From an uncultured Methylopila sp. (lineage in GTDB: Bacteria; Pseudomonadota; Alphaproteobacteria; Rhizobiales; Methylopilaceae), in contig CABHPB010000100.1 in the NCBI GenBank assembly GCA_902168115.1, positions 1 through 37,585 on the forward strand: 37,585 nucleotides of DNA, in the 5' to 3' direction. A model generated the notes under the pieces. The model was not told the DNA's origin. It searched no databases and saw nothing but the letters and a program-made list of their open reading frames with translations. Made by a program: the position numbers and the translations under genes. Positions 8,172-16,592 of the stretch are shown here, in pieces (position 1 is the stretch's first letter; each line of letters starts with the position of its first letter).

Positions 8172-8807
8172 CTATTCCGTGTAGAAGTCCGCTAGGCTGA
8201 AGGCGTCCGCGAAGGCCAAGGCAAGCTCTTCCGCGTTCAGCGGCTCTATGCGGGGCAGGCGGCCCAGAACCTTCGCGCCTGAAAAATCAGCGATGGTCCG
8301 GATTGAGTCGGCGTTGTCGTCGCCGACAAATGCGACGCCGAGCACCGGAATGCTCCGCGACTTCAGCGCCTCCAGCGACAGCAGCGTGTGGTTGATCGTG
8401 CCCAGCGCGGTGCGCGCGACCAGAACGACCGGCAGTCCCCAGCGCGCGAAAAGGTCAATTGTCAGGACATCGCGGGTGAGGGGCACCAGCAGGCCGCCGG
8501 CGCCCTCGACGACGAGTGGGCCGTCGACCGCGGGCGGTTCGAGCGCGTCCGGGTCGATTGTCAATCCGTCGATTGCGGCGGCGAGATGCGGCGAGGCTGG
8601 AGTCTTCAGCCGCCACGCCTCGGGAATGATGCGCTCCGGCGGCACCCGGCCGAGCCGGGCGACGAGCTTGCTGTCGGTCTCTTCTTCGAGCCCCGCCTGC
8701 ACCGGCTTCCAGTAGGAGGCGCCGAGCGCCGAGGTCAGCGCGGCCGAAAACACCGTCTTGCCGATGCCGGTGTCCGTGCCCGTCACCACGAGGCGCGGCG
8801 CGTTCAC
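8172..8807 (-). CDS. bioD: Dethiobiotin synthetase
   Basis: BioD closes the ureido ring of dethiobiotin from 7,8-diaminopelargonate, CO2 and ATP in the cytoplasm. The protein has 211 residues, with the P-loop GTDTGIGKT at 10-18 and [15 protein letters not shown] just after, the conserved KPxxxG segment that binds the substrate. [10 protein letters not shown] is the other family signature. Its start overlaps the bioF stop by four bases (ATGA), so the two are translationally coupled. It is the last gene of the minus-strand operon and meets the plus-strand sfnB-type gene tail to tail with a 23-base gap and no obvious terminator. Confidence 0.93.
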   Translation of the reverse strand: MNAPRLVVTGTDTGIGKTVFSAALTSALGASYWKPVQAGLEEETDSKLVARLGRVPPERIIPEAWRLKTPASPHLAAAIDGLTIDPDALEPPAVDGPLVVEGAGGLLVPLTRDVLTIDLFARWGLPVVLVARTALGTINHTLLSLEALKSRSIPVLGVAFVGDDNADSIRTIADFSGAKVLGRLPRIEPLNAEELALAFADAFSLADFYTE

Positions 8808-9943
8808 GCGGCGGCCTCGCGCAGCTCCGTGCCGATGGCGTCGAACAGCGCCTCGACGGTTTCAGGCGCGACGTTGAGGGTCAGCGAGACGCGCAGCCGC
8901 GCGGTGCCCTCGGGCACGGTCGGCGGGCGGATCGCCCGGCAGTCGAATCCCGCGGCGCGCAGCGCGCGCGCGGCGGCGACCGCGCGTTCGTTGCGGCCGA
9001 GGATCACCGGCTGAATCTGCGATCCGCTCGCGGGCAGGCCGAGCGCGGCGAGCTTTCTTTCCGCAACCGCCACGAGCCGCAGGAGCCGCTCGCGGCGCTC
9101 CGGCTCCTCCGCCACGATTTTCAGCGCCTCACGCACAGTGGCGGCGGCGAGCGGGGAGGGGGCGGTCGCGTAGATGAAGGGCCGCGCGCGGTTGACGAGA
9201 AAGTCGATAATTTCGGCCGGCCCGGTGACCAGCGCGCCCGAGCAGCCGAGCGCCTTGCCGCAGGTGTGGGTCGAGACGAGGCAGTCGCGCCCCTCGAAGG
9301 CCTCTCCTATGCCCCGGCCACTAGAGCCAAAGACGCCCGTCGCGTGGGCCTCGTCGAGCAGCAGAAAGCCGCCGTGGCGCTCGGCGATCGCGACGAGATC
9401 GGCGACCGGCGCTGCGTCGCCGTCCATCGAATAGAGGCTTTCCGCCGCGATCCAGGGCGCGCCCAAGCCGCCCCGCGCGCGCCAGGCGAGGATCGCGTCC
9501 TCGACGGCCTGCGGGTCGTTGTGAGGAGCCGAGGCGACCTCGGCGCGGCAGCCGCGCAGCCCGTCATGGACGCTGGCGTGGATCAGTTCGTCATGGACCA
9601 GCAGGTCGCGGCGCTCGGGCAGCGTCTGGATCAGCGCGACATTGGCGGAGAACCCTGCGCCGAAGAACAGCGCGCGCTCGGCTCCGAAGAAGGTCGCGGC
9701 CTCGGCCTCCAGCGCCTCGTGCTCCGGATGGTTGCCGCGCAGCAGCCGGGAGCCGGCCGCGCCGACCGGGACGCCTCGATCGAGCGCGGCGCGCGCCGCC
9801 CCGGCGAGGCGCGGGCTTTCCGAAAGGCCGAGATAGTCGTTGGAGGCGAAGTCGAACCCCGCGCGCGGCTCGAGCCGCCGCCGCCGTCCCTTTCGCCCGA
9901 GCCCGTCCAGCGCCGTCGCGAAACGGGCGAGGCGCGCGCTCAT
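8804..9943 (-). CDS. bioF: 8-amino-7-oxononanoate synthase
   Basis: BioF condenses pimeloyl-ACP (or CoA) with L-alanine, a PLP-dependent step at the start of biotin ring assembly. The 379-residue protein shows FASNDYLGL (32-40), [16 protein letters not shown] (64-79), [12 protein letters not shown] (195-206) and the PLP-lysine segment [13 protein letters not shown] with Lys230. These are the marks of alpha-oxoamine synthases, and the biotin context makes BioF the right member. The ATG at 9941-9943 overlaps the bioB TGA by four bases. Longer readings upstream would overlap bioB extensively and are not supported. Confidence 0.93.
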   Translation of the reverse strand: MSARLARFATALDGLGRKGRRRRLEPRAGFDFASNDYLGLSESPRLAGAARAALDRGVPVGAAGSRLLRGNHPEHEALEAEAATFFGAERALFFGAGFSANVALIQTLPERRDLLVHDELIHASVHDGLRGCRAEVASAPHNDPQAVEDAILAWRARGGLGAPWIAAESLYSMDGDAAPVADLVAIAERHGGFLLLDEAHATGVFGSSGRGIGEAFEGRDCLVSTHTCGKALGCSGALVTGPAEIIDFLVNRARPFIYATAPSPLAAATVREALKIVAEEPERRERLLRLVAVAERKLAALGLPASGSQIQPVILGRNERAVAAARALRAAGFDCRAIRPPTVPEGTARLRVSLTLNVAPETVEALFDAIGTELREAAA

Positions 9944-10938
9944 CCCTCTGCGTCGAGTTCTTCCGGCTCGATCCCGAGGCGGCGGAACAGGGCGCCGTCG
10001 TGGTCCTCGCCCGGATTGTCGGCGGTGAGCAGCGTTTCGCCGACGAAGATCGAGTTCGCGCCGGCGAGGAAGCACATGGCCTGCATCTCGTCGGACATCT
10101 CGGTGCGCCCCGCCGACAGCCGTACATGGCTCTCCGGCATCATGATGCGCGCGAGCGCGATGGTGCGGACGAAGTCGATCGGGTCGATCGGCTCGGCGTT
10201 TTCGAGCTGCGTGCCGGGTATTGGGATCAGCATGTTGATCGGCACGCTCTCCGGCGCCTCGTCGAGGTTGGCGAGCGTCACCAGCATGTCGACGCGGTCC
10301 TGAACCGTCTCGCCCATGCCCAGAATGCCGCCGGCGCAGACCTTCATGCCGGCCTGGCGGACGTTGTCGAGCGTCTCGAGCCGGTCGGCGAAGGTCCGAG
10401 AGGTGATGATCTCGGAGTAGTAGCGTTCCGAGGTGTCGAGGTTGTGGTTGTAGTAGTCAAGCCCGGCGTCCTTTAGCTCCAGCGCTTGGCTCGGCGTCAG
10501 CATGCCGAGCGTCATGCAGGTCTCCATGCCGAGGCCCTTCACGCCCTCGACCATGGCGACGACCATGTCCATGTCGCGGTCCTTCGGCGAGCGCCAGGCC
10601 GCGCCCATGCAGTAGCGCGTCGCGCCGCCGGCCTTGGCCTTGCGGGCCTCCTCGATCACGCGCTCGACCTCCATCAGCTTGGAGGCCTTGAGCTTTTCGC
10701 CGGGCATGCGGGCGGACTGGCTGCAATAGCCGCAATCCTCCGGGCAGCCGCCGGTCTTGATCGACAGCAGCCGACTCATCTGCACGCGGTTCGGATCGAA
10801 GTTCTGGCGGTGGACGGTCTGCGCCCGGAACATCAGGTCGGCGAAGGGCAGACGGTACAGCCGTTCGGCGGCCTCGCGCGTCCAGAGCGGGCGCGCCGTC
10901 GCGCGGTCGATCGTCGATGTCAGTTCAGCGAGAGCCAT
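9940..10938 (-). CDS. bioB: Biotin synthase (radical SAM)
   Basis: BioB inserts sulfur into dethiobiotin. The radical SAM cluster motif CPEDCGYC supplies Cys65, Cys69 and Cys72, and the body carries [18 protein letters not shown] and the C-terminal RLSAGRTEM block with the conserved Arg of the [2Fe-2S] site. Length (332 from this start) is normal. The ATG at 10936-10938 is chosen; a GTG 33 bases earlier would add eleven residues and cannot be excluded because neither has a strong Shine-Dalgarno. It is the first gene of bioB-bioF-bioD. bioA, often next in rhizobial clusters, is absent here. BioB sits beside a sulfur-scavenging operon, but that may be coincidence. Confidence 0.94.
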   Translation of the reverse strand: MALAELTSTIDRATARPLWTREAAERLYRLPFADLMFRAQTVHRQNFDPNRVQMSRLLSIKTGGCPEDCGYCSQSARMPGEKLKASKLMEVERVIEEARKAKAGGATRYCMGAAWRSPKDRDMDMVVAMVEGVKGLGMETCMTLGMLTPSQALELKDAGLDYYNHNLDTSERYYSEIITSRTFADRLETLDNVRQAGMKVCAGGILGMGETVQDRVDMLVTLANLDEAPESVPINMLIPIPGTQLENAEPIDPIDFVRTIALARIMMPESHVRLSAGRTEMSDEMQAMCFLAGANSIFVGETLLTADNPGEDHDGALFRRLGIEPEELDAEG

Positions 10939-10992
10939 TGCGCCGCCGTCGTTCCCGATGAGCAGAAGCACCCCGCATACATGAAAAGCGCC

Positions 10993-11009
10993 GGAGCGCG
11001 AACCGCTCC
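10993..11009 (-). terminator. Hairpin between the EamA gene and bioB
   Basis: GGAGCG and CGCTCC pair around a five-base loop, 16 bases beyond the EamA stop and followed on the minus strand by GGCGCTTTTC. It could be a weak intrinsic terminator that separates the exporter from bioB. The stem is only six base pairs and the U-run is short. Confidence 0.35.
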
Positions 11010-11025
11010 CATGGCCGCAGGCGCC

Positions 11026-11886
11026 TCAGGCGAAACGCCGGGCGCCGGCGACGCACAGCACGACCGCGCCGGCGGAGGCGATCATCGTCCAGGCGATCGG
11101 TTCGTGGAGCAGCAGCGCGGCGAGCAGCAGGCCGAAAAACGGCTGCAGCAGCTGCAGCTGGCCGACGCCGGCGACGCCGCCGAGCGCGAGGCCGCGATAC
11201 CAGAACACGAAGCCGATCAGCATCGAGAACACCGAGACGTAGCCGAGCGCGGTCCAGGCCGGCGCGCCGACGGCGCTCCAGCTCTGCGGCAGCGTAAGAA
11301 TCGCGAGCGCCGCCATGACGGGCAGCGACAGCAGCAGCGCCCAGGAGATCACCTGCCAGCCGCCGAGCCGGCGCGACAGGCTCGCGCCCTCTGCATAGCC
11401 GAGCCCGCAGAGCAGCACGGCGCCGAGCATCATCAGGTCGCCGGCCGCCGATCCGCCGCCGCTCCGCGACAGCGCGAAGCCGACCACGGTCGAGGCGCCG
11501 AGGACCGCGAACAGCCAGAAGGCCGGCTTCGGCCGTTCGCCGCCGCGCATCACCGCGAACGCCGCGGTCGCGAGCGGCAACAGTCCGATGAAGACAACCG
11601 AGTGCGCGGCGGTGATGCGCTGGAGGGCGAGCGCGGTCAGCAGCGGAAAGCCGACGACGACGCCGAGCGCGACGACGCCGAGCGGGAGGAGATCCGCGCG
11701 CGCCGGTCGCTTCTGCCGGAGCGCGATCAGCAGCAGTCCGCCCAGCAGCGCCGCGATCGCGGCGCGGGCGGAAGTGACGAAGATCGGCGACAGGCTCTCG
11801 ACCGCCACGCGCGTCGCCGGCAGCGAGCCGCTGAAGATGAGCATGCCGAGAAATCCGCTGCCCCAGCCCGCCGTCGTCCTGTCCAT
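11026..11886 (-). CDS. EamA/DMT-family transporter
   Basis: The 286-residue product is an inner-membrane drug/metabolite transporter with ten predicted helices arranged as two EamA repeats (about 8-130 and 145-280). PFFGLLLAALLLHEPIAW near the end is the conserved second-repeat signature. The start at 11884-11886 has a strong GGAGGA; readings from further upstream lack one. EamA proteins usually export amino acids or related metabolites. It is divergent from a MocR regulator that shares its 119-base promoter region, a common pairing in which the regulator controls the exporter. The substrate cannot be read from the sequence; a PLP-related compound or amino acid is an inference from the partner. 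Confidence 0.88.
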   Translation of the reverse strand: MDRTTAGWGSGFLGMLIFSGSLPATRVAVESLSPIFVTSARAAIAALLGGLLLIALRQKRPARADLLPLGVVALGVVVGFPLLTALALQRITAAHSVVFIGLLPLATAAFAVMRGGERPKPAFWLFAVLGASTVVGFALSRSGGGSAAGDLMMLGAVLLCGLGYAEGASLSRRLGGWQVISWALLLSLPVMAALAILTLPQSWSAVGAPAWTALGYVSVFSMLIGFVFWYRGLALGGVAGVGQLQLLQPFFGLLLAALLLHEPIAWTMIASAGAVVLCVAGARRFA

Positions 11887-11946
11887 GCGCCTGTCCTCCA
11901 GGCGTCCCGGATAGCGGCCCGGCTTTCGCGCAGCCACGAACGCAGT

Positions 11947-11992
11947 CATACAATCGGGATAAACTGTATTGCTGACATTGAGCATACGATCG
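11947..11992. promoter_or_regulatory. Direct repeats in the EamA/MocR divergent promoter
   Basis: CATACAATCG (11947-11956) and CATACGATCG (11983-11992) are near-identical direct repeats 36 bases apart, with ACTGTATTG between them partly matching the inverse of the first. MocR regulators often bind paired direct repeats in shared intergenic regions, so these are candidate operator half-sites for the adjacent MocR protein. Confidence 0.4.
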
Positions 11993-12005
11993 AGCGAGGC
12001 GTTTC

Positions 12006-13427
12006 ATGGCGGCGAGCGAACCGACGCGCACGGAAGCGTTGATGGAGCAGGTGCGCGCGCGCATCGCGACGCGGGCGCTCGGTCCGGGCGACAGGCTGCC
12101 CTCGGTTCGTCGCTTCGCGGCGATGGCCAACGTGTCGCCATCGACGGTCGTCGAGGCCTATGACCGGCTGGCTGCGGAAGGCCTGATCCGGGCCCGGCGC
12201 GGCGCCGGTTTCTACGTGACCGGCGCGAGCGCGCCGCCGCTGTCGCTCGCAGAGACTGGCGCGCCGCGCGAGCAGGCGGTCGATCCGTTCTGGGTGTCGA
12301 AGCAGTCGCTCGACGCCGAGCCCGCGGCGTCGAAGCCCGGCTGTGGCTGGCTGCCGGCGGACTGGATGCCGGAGGCGGCGTTGCGGCGCAGCCTTCGCGG
12401 ACTTGCGCGGGCCGACGCCGCCTCCCTCACCGACTATGGCGGCACGCGCGGCTCGCTCGCGCTGCGCCGCCATCTGCTGGCGCGTCTTGCGGAGGAAGGC
12501 GTCGAGGCCGCGCTCGACCAGATCGTTCTGACCGGGTCGGGAACGCAGGCGATCGACCTGATCTGCCGCCTGATGCTTCGTCCCGGCGACACGGTGCTGG
12601 TGGACGATCCCTGCTACTTCAATTTCCAGGCGCTGCTGCGCGCGCATCAGGTCCGCATCGTCGGCGCGCCCTACACGCGGACCGGCCCCGACGTCGCAGC
12701 CTTCGAGCGCGCGCTCGGCGAAGAAAAGCCGCGCCTCTACGTCACCAATTCCGCGATCCACAATCCGACCGGCGCGACGCTCTCGCCGCAGACGGCGCAC
12801 CGCCTGCTCAGCGCCGCCGCAGCCCATGACCTCACGATCGTCGAGGACGACATCTTCGCCGATTTCGAGCCCGCGCTCTCGCCTCGGCTCGCCGCGCTCG
12901 ACGGGCTTGACCGCGTCATCCGCATCGGCAGCTTCTCGAAGACGATCTCGGCCTCGGTCCGCTGCGGCCACATCGCCGCCCGCAAGGACGTCATCGACGG
13001 CCTCATCGACCTGCAGGTCGCGACAAGCTTCGGCGGTCCGAGCCCGGTCGCGACCGAGATGATCGCGGGCGTCCTGTCGGGCGGCTCCTATCGCAAGCAC
13101 ATGGAGGAGCTGCGCCGCCGCCTGACGCGGGCGCGGCGGACGGTCGGGGAACGGCTCGACCGGCTCGGTTTCGAGCTCTGGACGGAGCCGCGCGGCGGCT
13201 TCTACCTCTGGAGCCGCCTCCCGCAGGGACTGGACTCCGCCGCGGTCGCCAGGGCCGCAATGGGCGAGAACGTGGTGCTTGCGCCCGGAAACGTCTTCAG
13301 CGTCTCGCAGACCGCCGGCGGCTTCATGCGCTTCAACGTCGCGCAGATGGCGGAGGAAAAGATCTTCGCGGCGCTGGGCCGGGCGATGGAGCGGGCGGCG
13401 CTCACCGCAGCGGCGGACGGCCTCTGA
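12006..13427 (+). CDS. MocR-type GntR regulator with aminotransferase domain
   Basis: Residues 5-75 form a GntR winged helix (LPSVRRFAAMANVSPSTVVEAYDRL), and about 115-470 form a fold-type I aminotransferase domain. The PLP lysine is Lys312 in IGSFSKTISASVRCG, with NSAIHNPTGATLS and VEDDIFADF as other cofactor-site motifs. MocR proteins use PLP, alone or as an aldimine with an amino acid, to sense and switch transcription. Divergence from the EamA exporter indicates that it regulates that gene and itself. Not PdxR in the strict sense: no pdxST genes are near. The ATG is placed just after the shared promoter region. Its 3' end overlaps the opposing DUF3016 gene by 26 bases. Confidence 0.9.
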   Translation: MAASEPTRTEALMEQVRARIATRALGPGDRLPSVRRFAAMANVSPSTVVEAYDRLAAEGLIRARRGAGFYVTGASAPPLSLAETGAPREQAVDPFWVSKQSLDAEPAASKPGCGWLPADWMPEAALRRSLRGLARADAASLTDYGGTRGSLALRRHLLARLAEEGVEAALDQIVLTGSGTQAIDLICRLMLRPGDTVLVDDPCYFNFQALLRAHQVRIVGAPYTRTGPDVAAFERALGEEKPRLYVTNSAIHNPTGATLSPQTAHRLLSAAAAHDLTIVEDDIFADFEPALSPRLAALDGLDRVIRIGSFSKTISASVRCGHIAARKDVIDGLIDLQVATSFGGPSPVATEMIAGVLSGGSYRKHMEELRRRLTRARRTVGERLDRLGFELWTEPRGGFYLWSRLPQGLDSAAVARAAMGENVVLAPGNVFSVSQTAGGFMRFNVAQMAEEKIFAALGRAMERAALTAAADGL

Positions 13428-13887
13428 GGATGCGGTCGCGGAACCAGTCGCGGATGAGCTCCCGCTCGTAGGGGAAGCTCGACAGCGAGGTCCGCGCGGA
13501 GATGTTTTCGAGGTAGTTCAGGTCCGTGACCGTCTCTTCGCCCCTGGCGATGGTCCGGCCCCGCTCGCTCAGCGCGTAGCGCAGTTTCAGGCTCGGCGGC
13601 GTCGCGCCGTTGAGCATTCTGGGGCGCGTGCTGTCATAGACCGGGTTGAAGCGCCCCGCCGGTCGGACGTCGGACAGCTCGACCTTGAGCGAGCGGCCGG
13701 GCGGCAGCTGCTCGCCCATCCTGCGCAGCGTCCCGGCCAGTTCGCGATAGAGCGCGTCCCGCTCCGAGGCCGAGCGGAAGTAGAAGTCGGAGACCTCGCG
13801 CGGCGTCGCGTAGCGGACCGTCACCTCGGCGGAGGCGGGAGAGACGAGCGCGACCGTCGCGATCAGGATCAGTCCGGCGCGTCGCAT
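13402..13887 (-). CDS. Secreted DUF3016 protein
   Basis: The 161-residue product begins with a signal peptide (MRRAGLILIATVALVSPASA, cleavage after about residue 20), so it is exported. The mature part has the DUF3016 pattern: a VRY...DFYFRS start, LPPGRSLKVELSDVRPAGRFNP, a short variable segment, then LKLRYALSERGR, TVTDLNYLEN and a final YERELIRDWFRDRI. Family function is unknown; members are small periplasmic or envelope proteins. The ATG at 13885-13887 is chosen because GGAG lies upstream; a start 24 bases earlier has none. It converges with the MocR gene, overlapping by 26 bases. Nothing indicates an operon partner. Confidence 0.78.
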   Translation of the reverse strand: MRRAGLILIATVALVSPASAEVTVRYATPREVSDFYFRSASERDALYRELAGTLRRMGEQLPPGRSLKVELSDVRPAGRFNPVYDSTRPRMLNGATPPSLKLRYALSERGRTIARGEETVTDLNYLENISARTSLSSFPYERELIRDWFRDRILRGRPPLR

Positions 13888-13965
13888 CGCATGCGGTCTC
13901 CAAAACACCATTTTAGCGGAGCGATGGAGACCGCGACAGGCCGCGCTTCACGCAAGAGCGGCGGG

Positions 13966-14391
13966 TCAGGCCGGCGAGGCGCCGTCGGCGTATTGCGCGG
14001 CGAATTCGGCCGAAGGCGGAATCGGGGTGATGACGTCGATCAGCACGCCGTTCGGATCGGCGGTGATGAAATGGCGCTGCCCGAAGGCCTCGTCCCGGAG
14101 CGGCAGCAGCATCGGCAGGCAGGCTTCCGACAGCCGCTCGAAGTGGGCGTCGACGTCCTCCACCTCGAAGTTGAGGATCAGTCCGGCCGTCCGTCCGCGG
14201 CCGGCCTCGGGGATCGTGTGATGGCCGCCGTCGAGGATCGCGAGATTGACGGCCTCGTCCTGCGCCGACCGCAGATGCACGTACCAGTCCGACTCGAAGA
14301 CGGGCCGGAAGCCGAAATGCGCGACATAGAAGCCGGCCGTGGCGGCGACGGCGTCCGTGAGGACGACCGGATAGAAGCTGGTGACGTTCAC
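13966..14391 (-). CDS. VOC (glyoxalase/bleomycin resistance-like) protein
   Basis: The 141-residue protein shows the two-module VOC fold: [27 protein letters not shown] at the start and [15 protein letters not shown] plus [17 protein letters not shown] later. VOC enzymes are metal-dependent or metal-independent lyases, dioxygenases, or ligand-sequestering proteins; which one is not decidable here. A GTG at 14389-14391 with GGAG eight bases before it is the best start; upstream codons would translate the operators. It is divergent from a TetR repressor, and two matching palindromes lie between them, so expression is probably induced by a ligand of that repressor, perhaps a small toxic electrophile or aromatic compound (inference). 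Confidence 0.8.
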   Translation of the reverse strand: MNVTSFYPVVLTDAVAATAGFYVAHFGFRPVFESDWYVHLRSAQDEAVNLAILDGGHHTIPEAGRGRTAGLILNFEVEDVDAHFERLSEACLPMLLPLRDEAFGQRHFITADPNGVLIDVITPIPPSAEFAAQYADGASPA

Positions 14392-14421
14392 GGGGGCGGC
14401 TCCTTCCGTCCGATGGCAAAA

Positions 14422-14467
14422 ACATGCAGACTGAATGTTTCTCGATATAAACATACAGGCTGCATGT
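14422..14467. promoter_or_regulatory. Two TetR-type palindromic operators
   Basis: ACATGCAGACTGAATGT (14422-14438) and ACATACAGGCTGCATGT (14451-14467) share the pattern ACATnCAGnCTGnATGT, a 17-base interrupted palindrome. Their centres are 29 bases apart, near three helical turns. They fill the gap between the VOC gene and the tetR gene, and the second abuts the tetR start codon. TATAAA at 14446-14451 could serve as the -10 of tetR. Binding by the TetR protein would block both promoters. Confidence 0.75.
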
Positions 14468-15058
14468 ATGCAAGTAGGGCGACGGTCGAACCAGGAGAGG
14501 TCGGAGGCGACGCGCGCCGCCCTCGTCGCGGCTGGGCGCCGGCTGTTCGTCACGCGCTCCTATGCGGAGACCGGGACGCCCGAACTCGTCGCCGAGGCCC
14601 GCGTGACGCGCGGGGCGCTCTACCACCACTTCCCGGACAAGCAGGCGCTGTTCCGGGCGGTCGTCGAGGAGGAGGCCGCCGCGGTCGCCGCCGAGATCGA
14701 GCGCGCCGCGCCGGAGAGCCTGCCGCCGCTCGATGCGATAAGGGCGGGCGGGGAGGCGTTTCTCTCGGCCATGCGTGCGCCGGGCCGTGCGCGGCTGCTC
14801 ACGATCGAGGCGCCGGCCGTGCTTGGGCGACGGGCGCTCGACGAGATCGACGACCGCCATGGCGGCAGGACGCTGCGCGAGGGCCTCGCCGCGGCGATGG
14901 AGGCGGGCGCGATTCGGCGCCTGCCGCTTGGCCCCTGCGCCCAGCTGCTGTCAGCGGCGTACGACCGCGCGGCGGCGGAGATCGACGGCGGCGCCGATCC
15001 CGCCGCAATCCGCGAGGCGCTCGACGCGCTGCTCGGCGGGCTTGCCGCGAGAGGATGA
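14468..15058 (+). CDS. TetR-family repressor
   Basis: The 196-residue protein has an N-terminal TetR DNA-binding domain: [47 protein letters not shown]. The remaining helical C-terminal domain (about 65-190) binds an unknown ligand and dimerises. Its ATG directly follows the second operator palindrome, leaving no room for a normal Shine-Dalgarno outside it, so translation may be nearly leaderless. TetR proteins starting MxxGRRSN at this point are typical, which supports the start. It most likely represses itself and the divergent VOC gene. It converges on the tRNA-Leu gene 16 bases away. Confidence 0.88.
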   Translation: MQVGRRSNQERSEATRAALVAAGRRLFVTRSYAETGTPELVAEARVTRGALYHHFPDKQALFRAVVEEEAAAVAAEIERAAPESLPPLDAIRAGGEAFLSAMRAPGRARLLTIEAPAVLGRRALDEIDDRHGGRTLREGLAAAMEAGAIRRLPLGPCAQLLSAAYDRAAAEIDGGADPAAIREALDALLGGLAARG

Positions 15059-15074
15059 GCCGTTGAGGGAAGGG

Positions 15075-15161
15075 TGGTGCGGGCGGTCGGAATCGAACCG
15101 ACACTCTGTCGCCAGAACCGGATTTTGAGTCCGGCGCGTCTACCAGTTCCGCCACGCCCGC
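15075..15161 (-). tRNA. tRNA-Leu (anticodon CAA)
   Basis: On the minus strand the acceptor arm GCGGGCG pairs with CGCCCGC, followed by discriminator A and an encoded CCA (15075-15077). The anticodon loop CTCAAAA, closed by CCGGA/TCCGG, gives CAA, reading UUG. A long variable arm (stem CTG/CAG, loop GCGA) marks it as a class II leucine tRNA. The T-arm is GTCGG-TTCGATT-CCGAC. It is a single gene, and I see no integration scar or duplicated 3' end next to it. Confidence 0.96.
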
Positions 15162-15237
15162 GACGGTTCGGGCGAAGCCCGGACGGCGGCGGCACGATGT
15201 CCATCGCCCGCCGCAGTGTCAATCGCGCCGAAGCCGC

Positions 15238-15777
15238 TCAGGAGGCGATCCGGAACGGCTGCTCGAAGCTCGACTGCTTGTCGCTGCCGAGGTCGTGCAG
15301 CGTGTAGACCAGCACATAGTCGCCGTCCGGGATGCCGGTCAGCGTCATCTTGAGGTTGATAAAGACTTCGCGGTTCTTGAACTTTGTCTTGAACTCGAAG
15401 CGCTTGTAGGCGTCCTGCCCGCCGAGGATGCGGCCGTCCGGCGTCTTCACCTTGAAGTCCATGACGAAGCCGAAGTTCAGCCAGCCCTCGCCGGCGTCCT
15501 TCCAGACGTAGCCGACCGGTTCGACATAGGTGAGCAGGTTCTCGCCCGGCTTGAAGACGTTGGTCGGCCGTTCCTTCCAGGCGCCGTAGGTTTCCGCAGG
15601 CTCCTCGACGAAGATCGCGCGGCGCTCGGTCAGCGGCGCTTTGACCCATGCCTCGGCGACGGCCTGGTCTAGCCGGTCGATCTCGCGCAGCGCCGCGGCG
15701 CCGGTCTCGGACGCCAGGCACGGCGCGCCGACCAGCGCGCCGGCGGCAAGCATCGCCGCCACAAGTGTTTTTATCAT
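15238..15777 (-). CDS. Secreted protein of unknown function
   Basis: The product has 179 residues. A signal peptide (MIKTLVAAMLAAGALVGAPCLA) precedes a mature domain rich in aromatic and charged residues: AIFVEEPAETYGAWKER, NLLTYVEPVGYVWKD, FGFVMDFKVKTPDGRIL and a final DYVLVYTLHDLGSDKQSSFEQPF. The alternating hydrophobic pattern suggests a beta-sandwich that could bind a small ligand in the periplasm. The cysteine at the end of the signal (APCLAS) is not a clear lipobox. I do not recognise a named family. The ATG at 15775-15777 follows GGTGACA and is preferred to upstream starts that would extend ahead of the signal. It is divergent from the YqaA-type gene. Confidence 0.75.
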   Translation of the reverse strand: MIKTLVAAMLAAGALVGAPCLASETGAAALREIDRLDQAVAEAWVKAPLTERRAIFVEEPAETYGAWKERPTNVFKPGENLLTYVEPVGYVWKDAGEGWLNFGFVMDFKVKTPDGRILGGQDAYKRFEFKTKFKNREVFINLKMTLTGIPDGDYVLVYTLHDLGSDKQSSFEQPFRIAS

Positions 15778-15937
15778 TGTCACCCCGAGGGCGTTTCCTC
15801 GCGGCAACGGACGCCAAAGCGCGCGGCCGTGCAAGAGTTTCGTGGGGCGCCAGAGGCGTTATGGGCTTGATTTTGCGCGCAAGAGGCGCTTCGTCTCCGA
15901 TCCCCGGGCCGACGACGGCCGCCGCGAAAGACTTCGC

Positions 15938-16519
15938 ATGCTGAGACGGCTGTACGACTGGACGCTCTCGCTCGCCGCGGGACCGAGGGCCGACGCCGCC
16001 CTGTTCGGAGTGTCTTTCGCGGAAGCGTCGTTCTTCCCGCTGCCGCCCGACATCCTGCTCGTGCCGATGACGCTGGCGCGGCCGGAGCGCGCCTACCGGC
16101 TCGCAATCATGTGCGGGATCGCCTCGACGCTCGGCGGCATGCTCGGCTACGCCATCGGCGCGCTGCTCTACGACACGCTGGGGCTCTGGATCATCCAGCT
16201 CTACGGCTACGGCGAGAAGATGGACATGTTCCGCGAGGCCTACGCCAAGTGGGGCCTGTGGATCATCCTGCTGAAGGGCCTGACCCCGATCCCCTACAAG
16301 CTGGTCTCGATCACGTCGGGTTTCGCCGGCTACGACGTCATCCTGTTCTTCTTCCTGTCGCTGGTGTCGCGCACGCTGAGGTTCCTGGCCGTCGGCTGGC
16401 TGCTGAAGCGCTACGGCGAGCCGGTGCGCGAGTTCATAGAGACCCGTCTCGAGCTCTCGGCGATTATCCTGCTCGTGGTGGTCATCGGCGGCTTCGTGCT
16501 TGTGAAATACGTGGTCTAG
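15938..16519 (+). CDS. YqaA/DedA-superfamily membrane protein
   Basis: This 193-residue inner-membrane protein has four to five hydrophobic segments. FAEASFFPLPPDILLVPM is the conserved re-entrant proline-rich loop, and KGLTPIPYKLVSITSGFAGYDV the matching second half, as in the VTT/DedA superfamily (YqaA branch). Some DedA members flip undecaprenyl phosphate or phosphatidylethanolamine; the role of the YqaA branch is not settled. The ATG at 15938 opens the conserved MLRRLYDWTLSLA start; longer upstream readings overlap the divergent secreted gene and are Arg/Ala-rich shadows. The Nudix gene follows after 73 bases. Confidence 0.85.
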   Translation: MLRRLYDWTLSLAAGPRADAALFGVSFAEASFFPLPPDILLVPMTLARPERAYRLAIMCGIASTLGGMLGYAIGALLYDTLGLWIIQLYGYGEKMDMFREAYAKWGLWIILLKGLTPIPYKLVSITSGFAGYDVILFFFLSLVSRTLRFLAVGWLLKRYGEPVREFIETRLELSAIILLVVVIGGFVLVKYVV

Positions 16520-16592
16520 CGACCGCGCGAACGTCGCCCGATTTTGCCTGCGCCCGATTGATCGACGCCGGCAGGCCTCCAAGTTCACGCCC

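Noticed and set aside
13402-13427. 26-base overlap of the MocR and DUF3016 genes as an antisense control device
   Set aside because: Short convergent overlaps are common in compact GC-rich genomes, and both C-termini look normal.
15075-15161. tRNA-Leu as an integration site
   Set aside because: I found no repeat of the tRNA 3' end nearby and no integrase or phage gene in the window.
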